Source: an uncultured Rothia sp. (lineage in GTDB: Bacteria > Actinomycetota > Actinomycetes > Actinomycetales > Micrococcaceae). Taken from it: a stretch of 7,129 bases of DNA. Made by a program: the position numbers and the translations under genes. The stretch lies in contig CALGXU010000224.1 in NCBI GenBank assembly GCA_937935205.1, forward strand, positions 1 through 7,129. The letters run 5' to 3'. Below the pieces are notes generated by a model, which searched no databases, was not told the DNA's origin, and was given only the letters and a program-made list of their open reading frames with translations. Positions 1 through 6,280 of this stretch are shown one piece after another. Positions within the stretch are counted from its first letter, which is position 1, and every line of letters begins with the position of its first letter.

Positions 1-1748
1 TCGAGCAGGGCGTCGTCATTAACCCGGCACGTTCCCAGAGCATCACCGTCACCGGTGAAGGCTTCACCGGCGGCCCTGTTGAGCGTTACGGCGTGGCGGT
101 CTACGTGAGCGAATACCGCCAGTACCCCCTCTACGCGCTGGCTCGCGGCTCCGCCGTAGCGATGACCCTCGTGCCCGAACTCGACGTGGAGGGTGGTCGC
201 TTCAGCACCCAGCTGACCCTGCCCGCAGGCACCCTCGACCCCAACCAGCAGTACGTCGTCGCGACCGCAGTGGTTGACCCCGGCAAGGGCTACGCAACGG
301 AGGATTCCTCCTACAACTCCTCTGCACCCCTGGAAGTACTGCCTGCAGACACTCAGAATGAGCCGCTCAATGCTCAGATTCTTTCGGGTCAGTTGGAAAT
401 CCCGCAGGAAAAGAACCTTGTCGTCTACAAGGTCACCGGTCTGGGTGAGGCGCAGGCTTTCGAGGTGATGACCTATGCCTACGCTCTGGATAGTCAAGGT
501 AACCGCATCCTGCTCGCTGCCTCTCCCGCACGTGCCGACGTTATGAATGGCACCCTCTTGGATGGCATTGAGGTGCCCGGGTCCAGGTTGGAAGAAGTGC
601 AGGCTGTTCACGAAGACCTGCGCTATGTGCTCAGTGTTGAAATCGCGCCCTCTGCCGCTAATGGTTACACCGCCCAGGAAGTTGAGGTTCCCTTCATGAA
701 TGGTTGGAATGCACAGAATGGCTCCGCTCCGGTTGCTACCGCTGAGCGCGCAATGGCGGAGCAGGCACAGTCCGAGAAGTCGCAGGTCGAAGAGGCTGTA
801 CAGGCTGAGCAGGGCGCCCAGGCTGAGTCTGCACAGGCTGCCTCGAATGCCCAATCCGAGCAGGCGGTTGCCGTGAGCCCCGTCGAGCAGTTCGACCACG
901 TACTGCCCGAGGATGACCCGCGCCGCCACTACGACCTGCCGCGCAACACCGTCTTTGACCGCGTCCACGACACCACCGAAGAACAGAACAACACCTCTAA
1001 CCCCGTGATGACCGCCCGCCTGCACGTAGAAGAAACCGTAGTTCCCGAAAACGACTCCGAGAAGGCTCTGACCGTGCGCGGCGAGGGTTTCACTGGCGTC
1101 AGCTCGGTACATCTGATGGTCAGTGCTGTGGATGAATACGGTGTGGCACGCGGTGGCGTAATTGCCTCGGCTGATGTCTCTGAGATTGACGCCTCCGGTG
1201 CTTTTACTGCCCAGGTGCAGATTCCCGGCTCGGAGCTCAAGCCCGGCACTACCTACCGTGTGAGTGCTGTGGCAGAGGATGAGCAGGGCACCGTGCGCAT
1301 GGTCAACGGTGGCTTCACTGTCGAGCGCGATAGCGTGGATAATTTGCCCGCAACCCCTGAGGCGTCGGAGTCTGAAAGCTCTGCACCTGAGGTTAATGCG
1401 CCTGATACTACCGCGCCTGCTGAGGCTACCGCTCCTGCGGCAGATCAGCAGAAGGCGGGGGAGGGCGCTACCGACCAGAAGGATGATACTTCGGGCGCGG
1501 TCCAGAATACCGGTGCTCAGGATGCGTCCGCTCAGAAGGTTGAACCGCAGAAGAGTGGCGAGCAGAAGGCGCAGGCCTCTGGTTCTCAGAAGGTTGCCGC
1601 TGGTGCCCAGCAGAAGCGTGAGCAGCTGGCGGCTACCGGCGCCTCCAATATGCTGGTCATTAGTGCCGCTGGATCGCTGTCACTGCTTGCCGGTATGCGT
1701 TTGAGCCGCCGTCGCCGTAGTGAGATGCAGCTCAGTTCTCGCCGCTAA
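1..1748 (+). CDS. Sortase-anchored multi-domain surface protein, 5' end outside window (gene 1)
   Basis: The reading frame is already open at base 3 and runs 581 codons to TAA at 1746-1748, so the gene is 5'-truncated by the window; the GTG at 93 is internal to a repeat and is not the real start. Visible residues about 1-115, 121-232 and 331-443 form three beta-rich, Ig-like repeats. The first and third share GEGFTG (residues 18-23 and 360-365), and the third has the IPGS...Y landmark (407-418) found in the neighbouring proteins. Residues about 241-290 are Ala/Gln/Glu-rich and probably helical. Residues 444-540 are a Pro/Thr/Ala then Gln-Lys-rich wall-spanning linker. LAATG (542-546), a hydrophobic segment (about 547-568) and SRRRRS form a cell-wall sorting signal. 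LAxTG motifs are known class E sortase substrates in high-GC Actinobacteria. The missing N-terminus should carry a signal peptide and perhaps further domains. Its repeat style resembles repeats seen in actinobacterial HtaA-type proteins, but no HtaA domain is visible. Ligand unknown. Confidence 0.9.
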   Translation, partial: EQGVVINPARSQSITVTGEGFTGGPVERYGVAVYVSEYRQYPLYALARGSAVAMTLVPELDVEGGRFSTQLTLPAGTLDPNQQYVVATAVVDPGKGYATEDSSYNSSAPLEVLPADTQNEPLNAQILSGQLEIPQEKNLVVYKVTGLGEAQAFEVMTYAYALDSQGNRILLAASPARADVMNGTLLDGIEVPGSRLEEVQAVHEDLRYVLSVEIAPSAANGYTAQEVEVPFMNGWNAQNGSAPVATAERAMAEQAQSEKSQVEEAVQAEQGAQAESAQAASNAQSEQAVAVSPVEQFDHVLPEDDPRRHYDLPRNTVFDRVHDTTEEQNNTSNPVMTARLHVEETVVPENDSEKALTVRGEGFTGVSSVHLMVSAVDEYGVARGGVIASADVSEIDASGAFTAQVQIPGSELKPGTTYRVSAVAEDEQGTVRMVNGGFTVERDSVDNLPATPEASESESSAPEVNAPDTTAPAEATAPAADQQKAGEGATDQKDDTSGAVQNTGAQDASAQKVEPQKSGEQKAQASGSQKVAAGAQQKREQLAATGASNMLVISAAGSLSLLAGMRLSRRRRSEMQLSSRR

Positions 1749-1788
1749 AACAGGTCAATTATTGCCCCACTAGGCAAAACATGCACAT

Positions 1789-1845
1789 AGATGTAGGGAT
1801 GTCCGAAATGCAAGATTCGGGCATCCCTACATCTTTAACTTTTTC
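1789..1845 (+). terminator. Strong intrinsic terminator after gene 1
   Basis: A 19-bp stem pairs 1789-1807 with 1816-1834, with one G-U wobble and an 8-nt loop. It is followed by a T-rich tract (1834-1845). It lies 40 bp after the gene 1 stop and just ahead of the next promoter, so it should insulate gene 2 from read-through. The last bases overlap the -35 box of that promoter. Confidence 0.85.
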
Positions 1846-1863
1846 TAAGGTTATACCTATAAT
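1835..1863 (+). promoter_or_regulatory. Sigma70-like promoter of gene 2
   Basis: A perfect TATAAT -10 box (1858-1863) lies 17 bp downstream of TTAACT (1835-1840), which matches the -35 consensus at 4 of 6 positions. Predicted transcription start is near 1870, giving a leader of about 170 nt before the gene 2 ATG. It sits directly behind the gene 1 terminator, so gene 2 appears to be an independent transcription unit. Confidence 0.65.
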
Positions 1864-1895
1864 TTAGAGTGCTGTCATAGACGTACTATCACTCT
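1848..1895 (+). promoter_or_regulatory. Inverted repeats around the gene 2 -10 box and start point (candidate operators)
   Basis: AGGT and ACCT (1848-1851, 1855-1858) form an inverted repeat with a 3-bp centre inside the promoter spacer, touching the -10 box. AGAGTG (1866-1871) and CACTCT (1890-1895) form a 6-bp inverted repeat bracketing the expected start point. A smaller ATAG/CTAT repeat (1877-1880, 1886-1889) lies within it. The positions suit repressor or activator binding. No known regulator consensus is recognised, and short repeats like these can occur by chance. Confidence 0.3.
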
Positions 1896-1899
1896 TACC

Positions 1900-1999
1900 A
1901 CCCCGTTCACCCGGGGTAGGAGTCGCTGTGAAGCGCCTCCCGGTCACCGATATCAGAGAACCGTTATTCTGCGCCTACTTCCGACCTTTGGGCGCAGGA
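1900..1999 (+). promoter_or_regulatory. Structured 5' leader RNA of gene 2, four consecutive hairpins
   Basis: Four hairpins follow each other almost without gaps. H1 pairs ACCCCG 1900-1905 with CGGGGT 1912-1917. H2 pairs GGAG 1919-1922 with CTCC 1937-1940, then, across one mismatch, CGCT 1924-1927 with AGCG 1932-1935 around a GTGA (GNRA-type) tetraloop. H3 pairs CGGT 1941-1944 with ACCG 1960-1963. H4 pairs 1967-1975 with 1991-1999 (9 bp, one wobble). H2 hides a good ribosome-binding sequence (AGGAG, 1918-1922) that would serve a GTG at 1928. It matches no riboswitch class I can recall and lacks the conserved ydaO, cobalamin, SAM or TPP boxes I know. It could be a new cis-regulatory RNA or merely a GC-rich leader. 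Confidence 0.4.
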
Positions 2000-2041
2000 G
2001 TCACACAACGATTCATCACACTCACTCACGAAAATAGGTGA
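1928..2041 (+). CDS. Possible 37-codon upstream ORF / leader peptide ahead of gene 2
   Basis: GTG at 1928 opens a frame of 37 codons ending at TGA 2039-2041. That stop overlaps the alternative GTG start of gene 2 at 2038 and lies 2 nt before its ATG at 2044. AGGAG (1918-1922) sits 5 nt upstream of the GTG, a better ribosome-binding site than any of the full-length genes shows. The peptide would begin MKRLPV and end HENR; it has one Cys, no membrane segment and no run of a single amino acid typical of amino-acid attenuators. Codon use is unlike the neighbours (AGA, TTA, CGA, ACA, AGG occur), which argues against a conserved protein product. A role, if any, would be translational coupling. An open frame of this length may also arise by chance. 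Confidence 0.28.
   Translation: MKRLPVTDIREPLFCAYFRPLGAGVTQRFITLTHENR
2036..2041 (+). promoter_or_regulatory. Ribosome-binding site deciding the gene 2 start
   Basis: AGGTGA (2036-2041) matches the downstream half of the full Shine-Dalgarno sequence. Aligned to the 16S tail, it leaves about 5 nt to ATG 2044, a normal distance. GTG 2038 lies inside this element and has no purine-rich site in front, so ATG 2044 is preferred. Confidence 0.45.
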
Positions 2042-2043
2042 CC

Positions 2044-3849
2044 ATGTTTTCCACGCAGCGTTCCTGCCGAGGCGCGGCGCTAGTAGCGTCTGCCGCCCTC
2101 GGTTTGGGCGGCTCCGTCGCGCCTGCAACTCTGGCCCCCGCTACCTTCGCATCTGCCGCTCACGCGCAGACTCAGCAGTCTCCGAAGCCTGAACTTCCCA
2201 TCGCCGTTGCCACCGATGTGGTCAGCCACAACATTACCCTGGACTTGGTTGCTCAGAGCAATGACTACACCCTGCTGTCGTTGACCGGCGTAACCTCTTT
2301 GGAGAATCTGAAGGTTCGCCTGGTCGCTATTTCCGTTGACGACGGTCCCGTGGCGGCGATGACTGTTCCCGCCTCTCAGATGACTGCCTCTCTGAACGAT
2401 GAGGGTGCGCTGGAGGTCAGTATTCACCAGCGTCTGAACGTTGAGCAGCCGTACATGATCGAAATTGAGAATCTAAGCAACGGCGAGACTGTCTCCGTTG
2501 AGTTTATGCCCGAGTACGGTGTAACAGTCGGCGAGATTATGGCTAGCCGCCAGAACATTTTCTTCCCCGACACCCCCGGTGTTCCCCGCGCCAACCCTGC
2601 GGAGGCGAATCCCGCCCCCGAGGTGTCCCTGAGCCCCAGCGCATCCCCGAGTGTCGCGAAGGATAGCCCGCGTCCGACGGTTGCCCCGGCACCTTCTGAG
2701 GCCCCGTCTGCATCGCAGAGCGTTTCGGTGCGTCCTTCTGCGAGTGCATCCGCTAGCGCCTCGGTGAATGCGTCCGCGAGCCCTTCCGAATCGGCGTCCA
2801 ATGACACGGCACCTGCCGAGGTGACCGAGGACCGCCTGCTGGTGCACTCCCGCTCTGATCGGGCTCCCGCGGAGACCCGCGAGGCGACCTTGGAAATCTC
2901 TACCGCAGAGTTGCGCGGTTCGGATGAACTGCAGCCGATTAGCGTGCGCGCCAGGAATGTGGCGGAGAGCAGCCTGGGCTATGACGTGATGGTCTTTGAA
3001 ATGCCCGTCGATGGTGGTGCCGTGGGTTCGCCGTTGGCGACCACGCATGTGAGCCCTCAGCAGGTGACTGATGCTTCTTTCTCTGCTGATTTGAAGGTTC
3101 CCGGCACCTCGTTGAATGCGGGTAAGCGCTACCGTGTGGTTGTGGTGGGTGGTGACTCCACTGAAGAGTTGCAGCTCATGGCGACCAGTGCTTTTGGTGT
3201 GAGCGTGATTCAGCGTGCTGTTCCTGTGGACCCGGCTCCGAAGCCTACGAATACTGTTGTTCGCCCGCTGGTCCCGGTGATTTCTGAGGCGAATCAGCGT
3301 GTGAGCCCTTCGGTTCCTTCGGGTCGTGTGGACTCTTCAGATACCTCTGCAGACGCTCAGGGTCTGGCGACTGATTCTGTTGCTAAGATTCCGTCGGTTG
3401 ATAGCGCTCTGGGTTATATTGTGCAGGCGCAGCAGTCTGCGCGTGCGATTACCGCGCAGGCTCGTAGTTCTGTGGCTGAGACTGCGGTGGTTCCTTCGAC
3501 AATGGTGATGTCTGGTTATGCGGTGATGTTGCCGGGTCGTACCGTGGTGAATCTGTTGGGTTACCAGTCTCTTGAGGGGGAGACGGTGACTGTTGCTTCG
3601 CCGCAGGAGAATGCGGGTGCCGCAGGTTCGGGTAGCTTCTATACGCGTAGCTCGAAGTCGCGCGGTGATTCTTCCGGTTCGAAGCTGGAGGCGAGCGCCC
3701 AGGATAACGGCCCTCTGCCGGAGGGTACCTTGCCGCTGAGTATTGCCCTGCTGGGTTCGGTTGCCTTTGTGGGTACTGCTGTGGCGGTTAATGTGTATCG
3801 TCGTCGCCTTGAGGGCGCTGAGGGTGCTGAGGAGCTGGGAGCTGAGTAG
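2044..3849 (+). CDS. Secreted membrane-anchored surface protein with two Ig-like domains (gene 2)
   Basis: The product is 601 residues from ATG 2044 (603 from GTG 2038) and ends at TAG 3847-3849. Residues 1-41 are a signal peptide with AHA cleavage before QTQQ. Residues about 52-165 form a first beta-rich domain, and 179-260 a Ser/Ala/Pro stalk, a likely O-glycosylation target. Residues about 281-390 form a second domain with GYD (312-314), THVSP (334-338), VPGT (352-355) and Tyr363, clearly related to the second domain of gene 3. A long linker (391-556) includes a possible helix near 455-480. LPEGT (558-562) precedes a transmembrane segment (about 562-585), RRR (586-588) and an acidic tail. 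LPEGT is not a valid LPxTG or LAxTG motif, so the protein is probably membrane-retained. It is flanked by paralogues and has its own promoter and structured leader. Function unknown; an extracellular binding or adhesion role is inference. Confidence 0.9.
   Translation: MFSTQRSCRGAALVASAALGLGGSVAPATLAPATFASAAHAQTQQSPKPELPIAVATDVVSHNITLDLVAQSNDYTLLSLTGVTSLENLKVRLVAISVDDGPVAAMTVPASQMTASLNDEGALEVSIHQRLNVEQPYMIEIENLSNGETVSVEFMPEYGVTVGEIMASRQNIFFPDTPGVPRANPAEANPAPEVSLSPSASPSVAKDSPRPTVAPAPSEAPSASQSVSVRPSASASASASVNASASPSESASNDTAPAEVTEDRLLVHSRSDRAPAETREATLEISTAELRGSDELQPISVRARNVAESSLGYDVMVFEMPVDGGAVGSPLATTHVSPQQVTDASFSADLKVPGTSLNAGKRYRVVVVGGDSTEELQLMATSAFGVSVIQRAVPVDPAPKPTNTVVRPLVPVISEANQRVSPSVPSGRVDSSDTSADAQGLATDSVAKIPSVDSALGYIVQAQQSARAITAQARSSVAETAVVPSTMVMSGYAVMLPGRTVVNLLGYQSLEGETVTVASPQENAGAAGSGSFYTRSSKSRGDSSGSKLEASAQDNGPLPEGTLPLSIALLGSVAFVGTAVAVNVYRRRLEGAEGAEELGAE
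2092..2112 (+). other. Perfect all-GC hairpin in the gene 2 signal-peptide coding region
   Basis: GCCGCCC (2092-2098) and GGGCGGC (2106-2112) form a 7-bp all-GC stem with a 7-nt loop, 48 nt downstream of ATG 2044. Comparable perfect hairpins occur at similar distances in genes 3 and 4. It could affect early elongation or start-site use; no T tract follows, so it is not a typical terminator. Confidence 0.45.
2626..2799 (+). repeat. Low-complexity Ser/Ala/Pro-coding stretch (stalk) in gene 2
   Basis: About 58 codons are dominated by Ser, Ala, Pro and Val, with runs of alternating Ser-Ala (SASASASAS) and repeated PSAS-like units. DNA copies are degenerate, so the repetition is mainly at protein level. 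Such segments usually act as extended, often glycosylated spacers between surface domains and are prone to length change between strains. Confidence 0.6.
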
Positions 3850-4095
3850 CCCTGCTTGAGTAGTTTCGGCTTCTGGATCTTCGCGTTGTGAGGCGTGTGC
3901 GGCTCTCTGTAGGGGAGTTGTTGAACGGGAGGCGCTCTGCCGGGTGCGTGCCATGTGGGTGCGTGTTCGGTGGGGCGCCTTCTGCATGCCTGGCTGTCTG
4001 CGTGCCTGGTTGTCTGCGTACCTGATGTCGACCCTGCTGCGTGGCGGTCTGTTGCGCTTTGTCTTGTTGCGCCTTGGGGTGTTGCCTTGGAAGCG
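3850..4095 (+). other. T/G-rich, adenine-poor intergenic block without a convincing gene
   Basis: From the gene 2 stop to about 4095 the + strand is dominated by G and T. By hand count, 3901-4080 is about 70% G+T, with only four adenines in 3961-4080. No clear intrinsic terminator for gene 2 is seen; the only inverted sequence near a T tract is the weak AAAAA/TTTTT pair at about 4101-4114. A 92-codon frame starting at GTG 3944 crosses the block but lacks a ribosome-binding site and is judged spurious. Confidence 0.6.
3987..4018 (+). repeat. 16-bp tandem duplication
   Basis: TGCCTGGCTGTCTGCG (3987-4002) is followed immediately by TGCCTGGTTGTCTGCG (4003-4018), differing at one base. A decayed third unit may begin at 4019 (TACCTG). 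It lies in the T/G-rich intergenic block and looks like replication slippage. Confidence 0.75.
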
Positions 4096-4374
4096 GTGTA
4101 AAAAATCTCTTTTTGGTGCACTTGTGGGAATATTTATGGCATTCGAATTTTGCGTTATTTATATCTCAGTAAAGTATTTAATTCCCTTTTATTTCGGCAA
4201 TTGTTGCGGCATAAAGTTTTAGCACATGAATGCAATGCAACATTTAGTGCAATATCTGTGTTAGGCTGGGGTGTAACCGACGTACTGGTGCGCAAATACC
4301 TGGATAGAAACACCGGCTTGTGGTGAGCCTTCCCTAGTCCACGCTTTGCGTCTGTATTGATTGAAATGGCACAC
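4096..4374 (+). promoter_or_regulatory. AT-rich promoter region and leader of gene 3
   Basis: Composition switches sharply to AT-rich at about 4096-4260, as expected for a promoter, but no box pair is convincing. TTTAAT (4177-4182) is the best -10 by sequence (5 of 6) without a good -35; TAGGCT (4262-4267) fits TAnnnT and is closer to the gene. Downstream, small hairpins pair GGCT 4315-4318 with AGCC 4326-4329, and ACGC 4341-4344 with GCGT 4348-4351. GACGTACT (4279-4286) also occurs in the gene 2 leader (1880-1887). No strong Shine-Dalgarno sequence precedes the gene. Confidence 0.4.
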
Positions 4375-6219
4375 ATGACTATCACTCGACTTCCGAAACG
4401 CATTCATGCTCTTTCGCTTGCAGCCGCTTTAGGAGCAAGCGCTTTTGTGCTTCCTGGCGCCTCCGCAGTAGAGGCTGAAGCAATTAACGTGAATGATTGT
4501 CTGGCGGCTCTGGCTAATAACGAATTTGATTCGAGCTGCCCCTATGAAGACCTCGAAATTGAGGTCGATACCATCGAGATTCGCGTGCAGTCTATTAAGG
4601 ACGGCAAGGCGACCCTGAAGCTTGCACCCCTTTACGAGGGTGGCTATGTCGGCGACGCATCCAAGGTGTACCTGGTCGTGCAGTACTACGGCGCCACCGG
4701 CATGTTACTCGGATCTGACACCTACGAGCCCTCCGCAATGCAGGTTGAGCGCGCTGATGACGGCTCGATGCTCGTCACCTTTGAGATGCCGCAGTTGCCC
4801 CAGGAAGGCTACTACTCCATTAGTGCCATGGATCTGGTGACCTCCGACGCGGGTTATGGCGAATTCATGATTTCTGAGGGTTCCCTCGTTCCGCACGTTA
4901 TCCCGATTGAGGATGACCCTGATGAGGTGATGGTGGACAAGAAGGAGAGTGCCCACCATGTGCTGACCATTGACGAGCTGAAGGCGCAGGAGAAGCTCCG
5001 TGAAGAGGAGCAGAAGAAGCAGCAGGCTGCAGATCAGAAGGGTAACAAGGACAAGGTCAAGACTGAGGTGCCTTCCGAGTCTGCTGAAAACCCGAACCTC
5101 GAAACCCACACGCAGAAGCTGGAACAGGTCCCCGGTGGATCGACCTCTTCTCGCGATACTCAGACCCTGAACGCTTCGGTGCTGAAGGTTGCGTATGCCG
5201 AGGTTCGCTCTGATAAAGAAATCAAGCCGGTGACTATCAGTGCAGAGCGCCTGCCCGCGAACGCGGCTGGCTACGACCTGATCGTGGTTGAAACCGATAT
5301 GAGCGGCAACCACAAGGGCGATGCGCTGTCCATTACGCACATCAGCCCTGAACGCATCGTGAATGGCGCGTTCAAGGAAGAGGTCGGCATGCCCGGCTCT
5401 CTGCTGAAGACCGGCTCGGTGTACACCGCTTACCTGGTGCGTGCGGACGATACTGAGTACGCGGAAGAAGTCGTCTCGGTGCGATTCAAGGTCAGTGGTG
5501 AGGCGACCGGTAGCGCAACCTCCTCGACGAAGGATGAGCTGCCCAGCCAGGATGCCAACGCATCGCATGCGCCCAGCACCAATGCGGCCGAATCGACCGG
5601 CGCCACTCAGGGTAGCCCTTCCGCAGCTACTAGCGCCGTCTCGACCCGCTCTGATGCAACCCAGTCGGGCTCGGGTCAGTCTGCCATGAGCGCACCCCGT
5701 TCCACCCTGGATGCGGTGAACGCCATGTCCAAGGCGCAGGAAGCGAAGGCTGAGCGTCAGCGTCAGGCCCTGCAGGCTTTGGCTCAGGCACGTACGATAA
5801 GCCCGCGTTCGGCTTTTGAGCCGACCCGCACTAACCAGATTTCGGCGTACAGCTCGGGTTCTGACCCGGCGTCGATTGCTGTTGCTGCGAACATGGATGC
5901 CCTGACGGATGAAGAAAAAGCGGCGTCGGCAGCTTCTGGCAGTAGCAATTCTGGCAATGGCAACAAGAGTCTCACCCCCGTGGTTCACTCGGAGTCTAAT
6001 ACTCGTTCCGCTACGGTGAACTCGAACGCCACCCAGGTACACTCCAACGCGAATGCTGATCGTCAGGACGGCGTGAAGGCTGTAGCTTCTGCGGCAGCTC
6101 CCGCTGGTGAAGAGGTCGCGCAGCACGGTGTAGCTTTCTGGGTTCTTGGAGGCGCCGGCTTGGCGCTGGTGGTTGGTGCCGCGTGGATGGCTCACCGCAG
6201 GGGAGTCCTCGGCGGCTAA
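4375..6219 (+). CDS. Secreted membrane-anchored surface protein with two Ig-like domains (gene 3)
   Basis: The product is 614 residues from ATG 4375 and ends at TAA 6217-6219. ATG 4366 and TTG 4357 are in-frame alternatives; 4375 gives the most typical signal peptide, but no start has a good ribosome-binding site. The signal peptide (1-31, ASA cleavage) is followed by two cysteines (Cys42, Cys55), likely a disulfide, the only ones in the protein. A first beta-rich domain spans about 56-169. A charged Lys/Glu/Gln helix follows (about 190-230). The second domain (about 264-374) carries GYD (299-301), THISP (321-325), MPGS (339-342) and Tyr350, matching gene 2. A Ser/Thr/Ala linker contains a helical AQ-rich part (about 445-474). 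VAQHG (581-585), a transmembrane segment (about 587-606) and HRRG end the protein. VAQHG sits where LAATG lies in gene 1 but lacks the Thr needed for sortase, so membrane retention is likely. Partner unknown. Confidence 0.9.
   Translation: MTITRLPKRIHALSLAAALGASAFVLPGASAVEAEAINVNDCLAALANNEFDSSCPYEDLEIEVDTIEIRVQSIKDGKATLKLAPLYEGGYVGDASKVYLVVQYYGATGMLLGSDTYEPSAMQVERADDGSMLVTFEMPQLPQEGYYSISAMDLVTSDAGYGEFMISEGSLVPHVIPIEDDPDEVMVDKKESAHHVLTIDELKAQEKLREEEQKKQQAADQKGNKDKVKTEVPSESAENPNLETHTQKLEQVPGGSTSSRDTQTLNASVLKVAYAEVRSDKEIKPVTISAERLPANAAGYDLIVVETDMSGNHKGDALSITHISPERIVNGAFKEEVGMPGSLLKTGSVYTAYLVRADDTEYAEEVVSVRFKVSGEATGSATSSTKDELPSQDANASHAPSTNAAESTGATQGSPSAATSAVSTRSDATQSGSGQSAMSAPRSTLDAVNAMSKAQEAKAERQRQALQALAQARTISPRSAFEPTRTNQISAYSSGSDPASIAVAANMDALTDEEKAASAASGSSNSGNGNKSLTPVVHSESNTRSATVNSNATQVHSNANADRQDGVKAVASAAAPAGEEVAQHGVAFWVLGGAGLALVVGAAWMAHRRGVLGG
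4415..4450 (+). other. Hairpin with following T-rich stretch in the gene 3 signal-peptide coding region
   Basis: CGCTTGC (4415-4421) pairs perfectly with GCAAGCG (4435-4441) around a 13-nt loop, 40 nt after ATG 4375. It is followed by CTTTTGTGC, giving a weak attenuator-like look. Genes 2 and 4 have perfect hairpins in the same relative place although the sequences are unrelated. Confidence 0.4.
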
Positions 6220-6229
6220 CGCCCCTCAT

Positions 6230-6250
6230 CAGTGCTTTTTGACGGCACTG
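6230..6250 (+). terminator. Short stem-loop 11 bp after gene 3
   Basis: CAGTGC (6230-6235) pairs with GCACTG (6245-6250) around a 9-nt loop containing five Ts. The following sequence is moderately T-rich (TTCTTTGTTCT at 6260-6270) rather than a clean tract. It may be a weak first terminator or an mRNA 3'-end stabiliser ahead of the larger hairpin at 6281. Confidence 0.35.
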
Positions 6251-6280
6251 TACATTATGTTCTTTGTTCTATGAGGAATA

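Noticed and set aside
1900..2037. c-di-AMP (ydaO) or another known riboswitch in the gene 2 leader
   Set aside because: The conserved boxes I know for these classes are absent; only the general presence of hairpins matches.
3337..4121. Minus-strand open frames (216 and 160 codons) over the end of gene 2 and the following intergenic region
   Set aside because: Arg/Thr/His-rich low-complexity translations, no ribosome-binding site, and mostly antisense to gene 2.
3944..4222. 92-codon plus-strand frame with a hydrophobic C-terminal half
   Set aside because: No ribosome-binding site before GTG 3944. It crosses an abrupt composition change, and the hydrophobic part comes from T-rich promoter-like DNA. 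Worth keeping only if conserved in relatives.
4261..4279. DtxR/IdeR-like iron box beginning TTAGGCT upstream of gene 3
   Set aside because: Only the first half resembles the consensus; the second half does not complete the palindrome.
4705..6195. Long minus-strand open frame (496 codons) opposite gene 3
   Set aside because: Its product is Arg/His/Gly-rich with no domain or signal, typical of the antisense of an Ala/Ser/Val-rich gene; the plus strand has signal peptide, domains and membrane anchor.
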